Below, piece after piece: positions 14,344 to 22,101 of a stretch of 34,267 nucleotides of DNA. Numbering within the stretch: the first letter of the stretch is position 1; each line of letters starts with the position of its first letter. Made by a program: the position numbers and the translations under genes. Under the pieces are notes generated by a model. The model did no database searches. It was not told where the DNA came from and saw only the letters and a list, made by a program, of their open reading frames with translations. Origin of the DNA: an uncultured Eubacteriales bacterium (GTDB lineage: Bacteria > Bacillota > Clostridia > Oscillospirales > Oscillospiraceae); the NCBI GenBank assembly GCA_900319635.1, contig ONPF01000021.1:1-34267 (forward strand). Direction: 5' to 3'.

Positions 14344-15424
14344 TGCCGCGCCTCCCTTCCTTCAGCACCACAAAGCTGGTGGGAATGGGGCGGATCCCGA
14401 TGACGGAGGCGCTGTTGTTGATATACTCGCCGTTATAATACATCATGCTGGAGGAGCCGCCGTCCAGATTCACGGCGTTCACCGCGCCGAAGCGCAGCAT
14501 CACCTCCGCCACATCCGTGTAGCTGGCGCCCAGGCGGGAGGGCTGCCGCCCCTCGATGACCAGCATGAGGATGGCCCCGTCGGAGCGCTGACCGATGGCG
14601 GTGCGGGGGTTCAGGCCGCTGCGCAGATTCTCCTCCGGCGCCATCTCGCCGTTGATGACCAGGATCGGCCCCGGCGCAAAGCCGCAGCCCTCCTGGATAT
14701 TCCAGTCGATCACGTCCCGGGCGGATTGGAAGCCCACCCGGAGCTTGTACTCGTCGTCGATGCCGACCCAGCCGTTGCCGATCCCCTTCCAGTTGCAGTA
14801 GGTCAGTCCCTCGTGTACGACCATCGTATCCGGGGTGGAGCCGTCGCCCTGGCCGTTTTTGTCCTCAAAGCCGCTGGCGTTGATGCCCGCCACGGCGTCC
14901 ATCTCGTTTACATACCATTCCACCGAGTGGCCGCGGTGGCCGATCGTGCCCGGGTCGCAGCCCAGCACCACCCGGGATGGATCCAGCACGATGAGCATAT
15001 AGCCGGTGTAGCTGCCGCCCCGGATGGGGACGAGGATCAGCCCGTCGCCGTCGTCATCCACATAGCCCCAGGCGTCGGCCACCGGCCCTTCGGCGTCCGC
15101 GGGAGCCGGCTCCGCGATCTCCACCAGAGAGGTGTCGGTCTGCGCCTCGATCTGCACCACCGGGCGGTTGATGATGGCGTCCACCTCCTCCGGGCTGAGG
15201 AAAATATCCGCCAGAAAGCCGATGGCGCTGGTTTCCTTCACGGTGAAAACAAACTTTTCCCGCGCCGTTTCCGAGCCGCCGTGGCAGAACACAAAGACCG
15301 CCCCCAGGATCACGACGACCAACACCGCCGCGGTCACCAGCAGCACGGCCAAAAAGCGCAGCAGCGTCTTCCCGATCAGCCTTCCGATCTGCCTCTTCGG
15401 TTTTATCGCTTCATCCATCGTCAT
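14336..15424 (-). CDS. Phosphodiester glycosidase family protein (NAGPA/DUF2233 domain), membrane-anchored
   Basis: The domain is related to the mammalian uncovering enzyme that removes GlcNAc from a phosphodiester, and to bacterial exopolysaccharide proteins; bacterial members are thought to act on wall- or polysaccharide-linked phosphodiesters. The 362-residue protein has an N-terminal TM (about 19-50) that anchors it outside, a linker, and the NAGPA domain from about 130 to the end. Family landmarks include AGINASGF, GFAPGPILVINGE, LNPRTAIGQ, LVIEGRQ and the closing NLDGGSSSMMYYNG motif. The start may be the first or the third codon (both ATG). It overlaps the next gene by 8 bp. Substrate unknown. 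Confidence 0.82.
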   Translation of the reverse strand: MTMDEAIKPKRQIGRLIGKTLLRFLAVLLVTAAVLVVVILGAVFVFCHGGSETAREKFVFTVKETSAIGFLADIFLSPEEVDAIINRPVVQIEAQTDTSLVEIAEPAPADAEGPVADAWGYVDDDGDGLILVPIRGGSYTGYMLIVLDPSRVVLGCDPGTIGHRGHSVEWYVNEMDAVAGINASGFEDKNGQGDGSTPDTMVVHEGLTYCNWKGIGNGWVGIDDEYKLRVGFQSARDVIDWNIQEGCGFAPGPILVINGEMAPEENLRSGLNPRTAIGQRSDGAILMLVIEGRQPSRLGASYTDVAEVMLRFGAVNAVNLDGGSSSMMYYNGEYINNSASVIGIRPIPTSFVVLKEGRRGND

Positions 15425-15453
15425 TCACCAAATCATGCAATCTCTGTTCGTGC

Positions 15454-15957
15454 TTAGCGCAGGCCGGCCAGGGTCATGAGCCGCTCCACCGTGGAGACAG
15501 CCTTTTCGCTCCAGGGATAGCCGCAGTCCTCGCAGCCGGCGTCCGAGAGCAGGCCCATTGCCTGGGCGGCGTCCTCCCCGGTGAGGAGCTGGACCATTCC
15601 GTCCACGGCGGCCAGCTGCTCCAGGAAATCCGCGGGGATCCCGTCCTCCGGCTCTCCCAGCCAGGGGCTCAGAGCGGAGAGCAGCTCCTCGTCCGTAAGC
15701 TCCGCCTCCTCCGCCCAGTCCAGCAGCTTTGCCGCCATGGAGACCGCCCGCAGGGAGCTGCCGGCGGTGCCGATGCTCACAGTCTCCCGCAGCTCGCCAA
15801 GGAGCGCATAGAGCTCCTCTCCGGCGGGAGCGGGCGTCGCCTCCGGCTCGACCGCCGCAGGGCCTTCCGGCGCCTCCGGGGCCTCCGCCTCGGGAACCTG
15901 GCCGCAGGCACAGAGCAGCAGCATACCTGTCAGCAGCAGCAAAAACAGCTTTTTCAT
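15454..15957 (-). CDS. Small lipoprotein of unknown function
   Basis: A 167-residue product with a typical signal peptide (MKK, hydrophobic stretch) and a lipobox ending in Cys18 (LCAC), then a Glu/Ala/Pro-rich linker and a helical acidic domain. Four cysteines in total; two near the C terminus (CEDC, about 141-144) could form a disulfide or bind metal. No family was recognised. AGGGGAG precedes ATG 15957 at good distance. It is first in the envelope cluster, 29 bp before the phosphodiester glycosidase gene. Confidence 0.75.
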   Translation of the reverse strand: MKKLFLLLLTGMLLLCACGQVPEAEAPEAPEGPAAVEPEATPAPAGEELYALLGELRETVSIGTAGSSLRAVSMAAKLLDWAEEAELTDEELLSALSPWLGEPEDGIPADFLEQLAAVDGMVQLLTGEDAAQAMGLLSDAGCEDCGYPWSEKAVSTVERLMTLAGLR

Positions 15958-15990
15958 CGGGTGTTCTCCCCTTTCTGCACAGATAAAAAC

Positions 15991-16019
15991 AGTATAGCAC
16001 CCCGCAGAAAAAAGGGAAA
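15991..16019 (-). promoter_or_regulatory. Candidate promoter of the envelope cluster
   Basis: Minus strand: TATACT (15991-15996) with a poor -35 match TTTCCC (16014-16019) at 17-bp spacing. The -10 is good; the -35 is weak. Confidence 0.4.
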
Positions 16020-16067
16020 GGATTTTTTACATTTCTTTTACATTTATTGTGTTACGATAAAAAATAC

Positions 16068-16096
16068 TTGACTTGCGGAAAGCATCGTGCTATGCT
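16068..16096 (+). promoter_or_regulatory. Sigma-A promoter for the DUF2975-HTH pair
   Basis: TTGACT (16068-16073), 17-bp spacer, TATGCT (16091-16096). A short inverted repeat AATTGA/TCAATT (about 16105-16124) lies between promoter and ribosome site and could bind the HTH regulator encoded second in the unit. Confidence 0.7.
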
Positions 16097-16143
16097 GAGG
16101 ACGCAATTGAAAAGGAGCTCAATTTCAAAGGAGGCATGCAAAA

Positions 16144-16626
16144 ATGCGGCAAAAAGCTCTTTCCAACTGGCTGAAATTCATTATCATCGGCGTGGGTATC
16201 TGCGGGCTGGTGGTCTATCTGCTGGTGGTGCCCATGCTGGGGCAGACGGTGGCCGTGGCGGAGGACGGGGTCTTTGACCATCTGTACTGGCCTTGGCTGG
16301 TATTCATCTGGGTGACGGCGCTGCCGGTCTACGCGGCACTGGCCTTCGGCTGGATCATCGCCGTGAACATTGGGAGGGATCGCTCCTTCTGCGTGGAGAA
16401 CGCCCGGCTTCTCAAGTGGATCTCCGCCCTTGCCGCCGCGGACGCGGCCTTTTTCTTCCTGGGCAACATCCTCTATCTTCTGCTGGGCTGGAGTCACCCC
16501 GGCGTCACGCTGCTGTGCCTGCTGGTGGTCTTTGTGGGCGTGGCCATCTCGGTGGCGGCCGCGGCGCTTTCCCATCTGGTGATGAAGGCGGCCGCGCTGC
16601 AGGAGCAGAGCGAGCTGACCATATAG
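16144..16626 (+). CDS. DUF2975 domain membrane protein
   Basis: A 160-residue protein with four hydrophobic segments (about 10-32, 48-73, 88-112, 118-145). The arrangement fits DUF2975, a family of small membrane proteins in Firmicutes nearly always followed by a short XRE-type regulator, as here. Biochemical role unknown; the pair is sometimes regarded as a membrane sensor with its regulator. AAAGGAGG (16127-16134) is placed 9 nt ahead of ATG 16144. An ATG at 16137 is out of frame. Confidence 0.78.
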   Translation: MRQKALSNWLKFIIIGVGICGLVVYLLVVPMLGQTVAVAEDGVFDHLYWPWLVFIWVTALPVYAALAFGWIIAVNIGRDRSFCVENARLLKWISALAAADAAFFFLGNILYLLLGWSHPGVTLLCLLVVFVGVAISVAAAALSHLVMKAAALQEQSELTI

Positions 16627-16635
16627 GGCGCGGCC

Positions 16636-16878
<243 letters not shown>

Positions 16879-16989
16879 AACTTCTATTCTCGACGGAACC
16901 TTTTGCGCCGCCCAAACGTTTTTCTGGCAGAGGGGCAGGGCTTCCCTGGCACTTCGGATGACAAATCCCGAATAAAGGAGGAATATTCC

Positions 16990-17451
16990 ATGCAAAAAGC
17001 AAAGCGATCAAATAAGCTGATCGCATTTCTTTTGGTTCTGCTGTTGAGCTGCGCTGCTGTGGGCTGCGCGGGCGTTTCAACGGTGGAACGCAAGATCCCC
17101 GCGGGTTATCTGCAAAAAGAGGAGCATTTCGATCCGGACGGGTTCCAGGACTATGTGGACTACTGCAAATATTGGTATCCCGATGGGGAAGCGTTTGCGC
17201 AGGACGGGCGCTGGCATCCGGTCTCCGAAGAGGAGATCGAAGAGATCCGGGGCTATTTTGAAAACTTCCGGGCTTGGATGGAATCGGACAGGCGGCTGGA
17301 CGAATATGACTTTGACCCGGCCTGCATCGGCGCGGGAGACTATGTGAGGATCGAGATCGGCTCCACCCACTGGAGCCAGTATGACGATTATACCCTGTTT
17401 TTTTTCGACGTCGAGTCAGGAATTTTGTACTACATCCATTCCAACATATGA
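16990..17451 (+). CDS. Small lipoprotein of unknown function
   Basis: A 153-residue product with a signal peptide (basic start, hydrophobic 9-22) and a lipobox AVGC (Cys26), then an acidic, Tyr/Trp/Asp-rich domain ending in a hydrophobic strand (YTLFFFDVESGILYYI). No family was recognised. ATG 16990 has AAAGGAGG at 7-8 nt. It lies 111 bp after the HTH gene, and the gap has no clear promoter. A strong terminator follows. It may be read together with the DUF2975-HTH pair. Confidence 0.75.
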   Translation: MQKAKRSNKLIAFLLVLLLSCAAVGCAGVSTVERKIPAGYLQKEEHFDPDGFQDYVDYCKYWYPDGEAFAQDGRWHPVSEEEIEEIRGYFENFRAWMESDRRLDEYDFDPACIGAGDYVRIEIGSTHWSQYDDYTLFFFDVESGILYYIHSNI

Positions 17452-17461
17452 AATGAGGAAC

Positions 17462-17508
17462 AAAAACGGAGATAGGCACAACTTTTGAAGTGCCTATCTC
17501 CGTTTTTT
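17462..17508. terminator. Bidirectional terminator
   Basis: A perfect 18-bp stem (17462-17479 with 17490-17507), 10-nt loop, with A-run before and T-run after. It separates the plus-strand lipoprotein gene from the convergent ABC exporter operon. Confidence 0.9.
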
Positions 17509-17525
17509 GCGCAAAACTCACAAGC

Positions 17526-19445
17526 TCACTCCAGCTCAAACGCGCCGGTGTAGAGCTGGTAGTAGGTGCCCTTCTCGGCGATCAGCTTCTCGTGGCTGCC
17601 GCGCTCGATGATGCGCCCGTGATCCAGCACCATGATGACGTCGGAATTCATGACGGTGGAGAGCCGATGGGCGATGACAAAGACGGTGCGGCCCTCCATC
17701 AGCTTATCCATGCCCTTTTGCACGATGGCCTCGGTGCGGGTGTCGATGGAGGAGGTGGCCTCGTCCAGGATCATCACCGGCGGGTCCGCCACCGCCGCCC
17801 GGGCGATGGCGAGCAGCTGCCGCTGGCCCTGGGAGAGGTTGGCGCCGTTATTCTGGAGCTGGGTCTCATAGCCCTGGGGCAGACGGGTGATGAAGTCGTC
17901 GGCGCCCGCCAGCTTCGCCGCCCGGATGCAGTCTTCATCCGAGGCGTCCAGGTTGCCGTAGCGGATGTTCTCCATGACGGTGCCGGTAAAGAGATTCGTC
18001 TCCTGCAGCACGATGCCGAGAGAGCGGCGCAGATCCGCCTTCTTGATCTTGTTGATGTTGATGCCGTCGTAGCGGATCTTGCCGTCGGCAATGTCATAGA
18101 AGCGGTTGATGAGGTTCGTGATGGTGGTCTTGCCCGCGCCGGTGGCGCCCACGAAGGCCACCTTCTGGCCGGGCTCGGCGTAGACCGAGATGTCATGGAG
18201 CACGGGTTTATCCTCCACATAGGCAAAGTCCACGTCCACCATGCGCACGTCGCCCCGCAGGGGGGTGTAGGTGACGCTGCCGTCCGCCGTGTGGGGATGC
18301 CGCCAGGCCCAGTGGCCGGTGTGCTCCGCGGTCTCGGTGACGCTGCCGTCGGGCAGAACCTTGGCGTTCACCAGGGTGACATAGCCGTCGTCCACCTCCG
18401 GCGCCTCGTTCACCAGACTCAGAACGCGCTGGGCGCCCGCGCCGGCCATGACGATGGAGTTAATTTGCTGGCTGAGCTGGTTCACGTTGCCGGTGAACTG
18501 CCGGGACATGTTCAGGAAGGGCACCAGCACCGTGATGTCGAAGACCATGCCGGAGAGGCTCACGCTGGGGGCCTTTGTCAGAATGAGGACGCCGCCCACC
18601 AGAGCCAGGCCCACATAGAGGATATTGCCGATGTTGGAGATGATGGGGCCCAGGGTGCTGGCGAAGGCGTTGGCCTTGTAGCTGACCTCGAAGAGCTCCC
18701 CGTTGACCTTGTCGAAATCCTCGATGCTCTGCTCCTCGTGGCAGAAGACCTTGACCACCTTCTGGCCGCTCATCATCTCCTGGGCGAAGCCCTCCATGGC
18801 GCCCACGGACTTCTGCTGGCGCATGAAGTACTTGGCGGAGCCGCCGCCCACGGTCTTGGTGACGAAGAACATGGCCGCCACGCCCAGCAGCAGCACCAGG
18901 GTCATCCAGAGGCTGTACCAGAGCATGATGAAGAACACGGCCAGCACGATGGCCACCGAGCGCACCAGCGAGGGCAGGGAGTTGGAAACCAGCTGACGCA
19001 TGGTGTCGATATCGTTGGTATAGAAGCTCATGATGTCGCCGTGCTGGTGGGTGTCGAAATAGCGGATGGGCAGATCCTGCATGCCGTTGAACATTTCCCG
19101 GCGCATCTTGTCCAGGAAGCCCTGGGTCATGACGGCCATGAGCTGGGTCTCCAGGGTCAGGGAGCAGATGGAGACCACATACAGCCCGATCAGCAGGAAG
19201 ATATAGGGCAGCAGCTCCGCCTTGGCGGCGGCCCAGTCGCCGGATTCCACCCACTTCTCGATCACCTCCAGGATTTTCTGAATGAAGACGGAGGGGATGG
19301 CCGCCACGATGGCGGAGAAGAGGATGCAGATCATGGCCAGAGGCGCCAGGCGGGGGTAGTAGCCGAAGAACTTTTTCAGCGTCCATTTGATGGCGCCGAA
19401 GTTCTCCTTCAGCATTTCGCCGCGGGATTTATGCATCTTCCTCAC
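17526..19445 (-). CDS. ABC exporter half-transporter, catalytic-site subunit of a heterodimer
   Basis: A 639-residue type IV ABC exporter half: an N-terminal six-helix transmembrane domain (about 30-320) and a C-terminal ATPase. Walker A GATGAGKTT (433-441), Walker B with catalytic Glu (VMILDE, 557-562) and H-loop His593 are canonical. The signature is the altered LSQGQ (537-541). Together with the partner this gives one competent and one degenerate ATP site, as in TM287/288 or BmrCD-type exporters. An extra segment of about 40 residues (358-396, with HWAWRHPH) sits between the membrane domain and the ATPase. Its start overlaps the partner gene by 17 bp. Substrate is unknown; drugs, lipids or peptides are typical. 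Confidence 0.9.
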   Translation of the reverse strand: MRKMHKSRGEMLKENFGAIKWTLKKFFGYYPRLAPLAMICILFSAIVAAIPSVFIQKILEVIEKWVESGDWAAAKAELLPYIFLLIGLYVVSICSLTLETQLMAVMTQGFLDKMRREMFNGMQDLPIRYFDTHQHGDIMSFYTNDIDTMRQLVSNSLPSLVRSVAIVLAVFFIMLWYSLWMTLVLLLGVAAMFFVTKTVGGGSAKYFMRQQKSVGAMEGFAQEMMSGQKVVKVFCHEEQSIEDFDKVNGELFEVSYKANAFASTLGPIISNIGNILYVGLALVGGVLILTKAPSVSLSGMVFDITVLVPFLNMSRQFTGNVNQLSQQINSIVMAGAGAQRVLSLVNEAPEVDDGYVTLVNAKVLPDGSVTETAEHTGHWAWRHPHTADGSVTYTPLRGDVRMVDVDFAYVEDKPVLHDISVYAEPGQKVAFVGATGAGKTTITNLINRFYDIADGKIRYDGININKIKKADLRRSLGIVLQETNLFTGTVMENIRYGNLDASDEDCIRAAKLAGADDFITRLPQGYETQLQNNGANLSQGQRQLLAIARAAVADPPVMILDEATSSIDTRTEAIVQKGMDKLMEGRTVFVIAHRLSTVMNSDVIMVLDHGRIIERGSHEKLIAEKGTYYQLYTGAFELE

Positions 19446-21171
19446 CTCCCTTGGTCTGCTGTTGGTAGATCTCCCGATAGATCTCAGAGGACTGCATCAG
19501 TTCCTCATGGGTGCCGCGATCCACGATGCGGCCGTTTTCCATCACCAGGATCAGATCCGCGTCCTCCACGGAGGCCACCCGCTGGGCAATGATGATCTTG
19601 GTGGTCTCGGGGATGTAGTCCCGGAAGCCCTTGCGGATCAGGGCGTCGGTCCGGGTGTCCACGGCGCTGGTGGAGTCGTCCAGAATGAGGATCTTCGGCT
19701 TTTTCAGCAGGGCGCGGGCAATGCAAAGCCGCTGCTTCTGCCCGCCGGAGACGTTAGAGCCTCCCTGCTCGATGTGCCGGTCGTAGCCGTCCTCGTGGGC
19801 CATCACAAATTCGTCCGCCTGGGCAAGCCGGCAGGCCTCCCGGATCTCCTCCTCCGTGGCCTCGGGGTTGCCCCAGCGCAGATTCTCCCGCACAGTGCCG
19901 GAGAAGAGCTGGTTTTTCTGCAGCACCACCGAAACGGCGGAGCGCAGGGTCTCGATGTCGTAGTCCCGCACGTCCACGCCGCCCACCTTGACGCTGCCCT
20001 CGGTCACGTCATAGAGCCGGGGGATCAGCTGGATCAGGGTGGTTTTGCTGGAGCCGGTGCCGCCCAGGATGCCCACGGTGGCGCCGGAGGGGATGTGCAG
20101 GTCGATCTGATCCAGGGCGTTTTTCTCGGCCTGGGCGCTGTACTTGAAGCTGACGCCCTCAAAGTCGATGGAGCCGTCGGAGACCTCTGTCACCGGGTTT
20201 TCCGGATTGCGCAGAGAGGGCTCCTCGTTCAGCACCTCGCTGATGCGCTTCATGGACTCCCAGGAGATGGTCATCATGACGTAGATCATGGAGATCATCA
20301 TGAGGCTCATGAGGATCTGCATGCCGTAGGTGAGCATGGCGGAGATCTGGCCCACATCGATGGTGGTTCCCTTGTTCGTGACAATGAGCTTGGCGCCCAC
20401 CAGCAGCACGAAGACCATGTTGAAGTTCATGCAGAGGGTCATCAGCGGGTTATTCAGCGCCACGATCCGCTCCGCCTTGGTGAAGTCCCTGGCGATGCTT
20501 TCGGAGGCGGCGGCAAACTTTTCCTTCTCGTAGTTCTCCCGGGCGAAGCCCTTCACCACCCGCATGCCGCGCACGTTTTCCTCCACGGACTCGTTCATCC
20601 GGTCGTAGCGGCGGAAGACCGAGTGGAAGGCGGGCATGGCCTTGCGGGCGATGACGATCAGGCCGATGAGCAGCACCGGCACGATCACCAGGAAGGTGGC
20701 GGCCAGGCTCCCGCCCATGCGCCAGGCCATCACGATGGAGAAGGTGAACATCAGCGGCGCGCGCACCGCGGCCCGGATGGTCATCATGAAGGCCATCTGC
20801 ACGTTGGTGATGTCCGTGGTCAGGCGGGTGACCAGGGAGGCGGTGGAGTACTTGTCGATATTCTCAAAGGAAAAGCTCTGGATCCGGCGGAACACGTCAC
20901 CCCGGACGTTTTTGGCAAAGCCGGCGGAGGCCTTGGCCCCCATGAAGCCAGCACCGCCGCCGCAGCAGAGGCTCAGAAGCGCCATGCCCACCAGGATCAG
21001 ACCCATCTTCACCACGCCGCCCATGGGGTCGCCGGCCTTGATGCTGTTCACCAGATCCGCCGTGCGGGTGGGGATCAGCACCTCCAGAAAGACCTCTAAA
21101 ATGATGAAAAACAGGGTCAGGAGCGTGGGCGTCCTGTATTCGCGGATGCATTTGACAAAGGTTTTAATCAC
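19429..21171 (-). CDS. ABC exporter half-transporter, degenerate-site subunit of a heterodimer
   Basis: A 580-residue ABC exporter half with six transmembrane helices in 1-310 and a C-terminal ATPase. Walker A is GGTGSSKTT (370-378) and the signature is a good VSGGQ (474-478). The Walker B catalytic glutamate is Asp (ILDDS, D499) and the H-loop histidine is Gln (Q530). These changes mark the non-hydrolysing site of asymmetric exporters, and they complement the partner's changed signature exactly. The start overlaps the MarR gene end by 8 bp, and the stop overlaps the next ABC gene, so MarR-ABC-ABC is one tightly coupled operon in the cytoplasmic membrane and cytosol. Confidence 0.92.
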   Translation of the reverse strand: MIKTFVKCIREYRTPTLLTLFFIILEVFLEVLIPTRTADLVNSIKAGDPMGGVVKMGLILVGMALLSLCCGGGAGFMGAKASAGFAKNVRGDVFRRIQSFSFENIDKYSTASLVTRLTTDITNVQMAFMMTIRAAVRAPLMFTFSIVMAWRMGGSLAATFLVIVPVLLIGLIVIARKAMPAFHSVFRRYDRMNESVEENVRGMRVVKGFARENYEKEKFAAASESIARDFTKAERIVALNNPLMTLCMNFNMVFVLLVGAKLIVTNKGTTIDVGQISAMLTYGMQILMSLMMISMIYVMMTISWESMKRISEVLNEEPSLRNPENPVTEVSDGSIDFEGVSFKYSAQAEKNALDQIDLHIPSGATVGILGGTGSSKTTLIQLIPRLYDVTEGSVKVGGVDVRDYDIETLRSAVSVVLQKNQLFSGTVRENLRWGNPEATEEEIREACRLAQADEFVMAHEDGYDRHIEQGGSNVSGGQKQRLCIARALLKKPKILILDDSTSAVDTRTDALIRKGFRDYIPETTKIIIAQRVASVEDADLILVMENGRIVDRGTHEELMQSSEIYREIYQQQTKGGEEDA

Positions 21172-21634
21172 AGCCGCAATCCCTTCCTTTCTTACAGTCT
21201 TGCCGGGCGTTTTGCAGCATCACGTCCGTGGCGGAGAGGATCGCTTCGATCTGCTCCGGCGAAAGCCCCCTGCAGAGCCAGGAGAAGGTCTTGTTTTCCA
21301 CTTCGGCTACCTCGTCCCGCAGCAGATAGGCCTTCTCCGTCGCGTGGATGCACTTGCAGCGCCGGTCGCGCCCGCTCTGCTCCGCGCGGAGGAATTCCTT
21401 CTTCTCCAGGCGCTTGAGGATCTCCGTCATGGTGGGATGGGCAAGCCTGGTGGCCTCCTCCAGGTCCCGCTGGCTGATCTCCTCCTTGCCCCGGCGCTCC
21501 ATGCGCATCAGCGCGCCCATCACGCCGAACTGCACCCCGGTCAGCTCCTTCTCCGCCAGCATCTCGTCCATCTTCTTTTTGAACGAGCGGTGCAGCAGGG
21601 AAAAGCGGAGCCCGACGGGCATGTTTCCGTCCAT
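21164..21634 (-). CDS. MarR-family transcriptional regulator
   Basis: A 156-residue winged-helix regulator: dimerising helices at both ends, HTH around ISQRDLEEATRLAHPTMTEILKRLEKKEFL (about 53-82) and a wing with the basic SGRDRRCKCIHAT segment. MarR repressors of this kind usually sit ahead of the exporter they control and release DNA on binding the exported compound. It is first in the operon, overlapping the first ABC gene by 8 bp. A near-perfect 20-bp palindrome lies 16-35 bp upstream of the start codon, consistent with autoregulation. Several cysteines (five, including KCIH and a C-terminal CKKGRDCGC) leave open a thiol-based signal. Confidence 0.9.
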   Translation of the reverse strand: MDGNMPVGLRFSLLHRSFKKKMDEMLAEKELTGVQFGVMGALMRMERRGKEEISQRDLEEATRLAHPTMTEILKRLEKKEFLRAEQSGRDRRCKCIHATEKAYLLRDEVAEVENKTFSWLCRGLSPEQIEAILSATDVMLQNARQDCKKGRDCGCD

Positions 21635-21649
21635 AGCATCACCCCTATA

Positions 21650-21669
21650 ATATGTCGTGTGCGACCTAT
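21650..21669. promoter_or_regulatory. Candidate MarR operator
   Basis: A 20-bp near-palindrome (ATA-t-GTCG-TGTG-CGAC-c-TAT; 7 of 8 positions pair) overlaps the likely promoter of the MarR-ABC operon; a TATTAT -10 box is readable on the minus strand at about 21647-21652. Position and symmetry fit a MarR-dimer site. No good -35 was found. Confidence 0.5.
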
Positions 21670-21732
21670 TTTAGCACACCGTCCGGAAAAGTCAAGGGAA
21701 AAAGACGCAAAAAGCTGTCGCCGTCTCTTCCG

Positions 21733-21814
21733 CCCGTAGGGACCACCATTGGTCGTCCGGATATCGAATATGGGCGCGGATCGGCGGAGCGATCTGGGGA
21801 TCGCTCCCTACGGG
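21733..21814. repeat. Extragenic repeat with 10-bp terminal inverted repeats
   Basis: CCCGTAGGGA (21733-21742) and TCCCTACGGG (21805-21814) are perfect inverted ends of an 82-bp unit. The ends are close variants of those of the larger repeat family (CGTAGGGG/CCCCTACG). No gene lies in 21670-22101; it is all repeat sequence. Between this unit and the next (21815-21888) is another hairpin-forming stretch with CTCCCTC/GAGGGAG motifs of a type I associate with gut clostridial genomes. Confidence 0.7.
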
Positions 21815-21888
21815 GGACTCCCTCCGTCGCGGCGCTTGCGGAGGGCGCGCCGCGACACCTCCCTCAGAGAGGGAGGCTCTGTCTGCCG

Positions 21889-22088
21889 CCGTAGGGGCGG
21901 GCATAGCGACGCGCGAGAAACGCGCGACGATCCCAGCTCTGCTTGCGCCCGCCCGTGAGCGCATGAAAAAAGTGCGGCGAATTCACCGCTTGAGTCGAAT
22001 TCGCCGCACATGTTTTCATTTTTATACCTGATCCTGCCGGGAGGGGCCCTAAAGGACTAGCTTCGCGTCGCAAGTCCCTCCCCTACGG
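21889..22088. repeat. Extragenic repeat, copy B (CCGTAGGGG ... CCCCTACGG)
   Basis: A 200-bp unit bounded by 9-bp inverted ends (21889-21897 and 22080-22088). Its core hairpin (21972-21984 with 21997-22009) uses the same GGCGAATTC/GAATTCGCC centre as the copy at 3846-3996, followed by the shared ACCTGATCC-GCCGGG stretch. The core stem differs from copy A by a compensatory base pair (GTGCGGC/GCCGCAC versus GTGGGGC/GCCCCAC), suggesting that structure is kept. It ends 13 bp from the nadE stop. Confidence 0.75.
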
Positions 22089-22101
22089 TCTGAATTTGGA
22101 C

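Noticed and set aside
17490-21099. Two very long plus-strand open frames opposite the ABC genes
   Set aside because: Their composition (His/Asp/Gly/Ala/Leu runs) is that of reverse-strand frames in GC-rich coding DNA; the minus-strand frames carry all ABC motifs.
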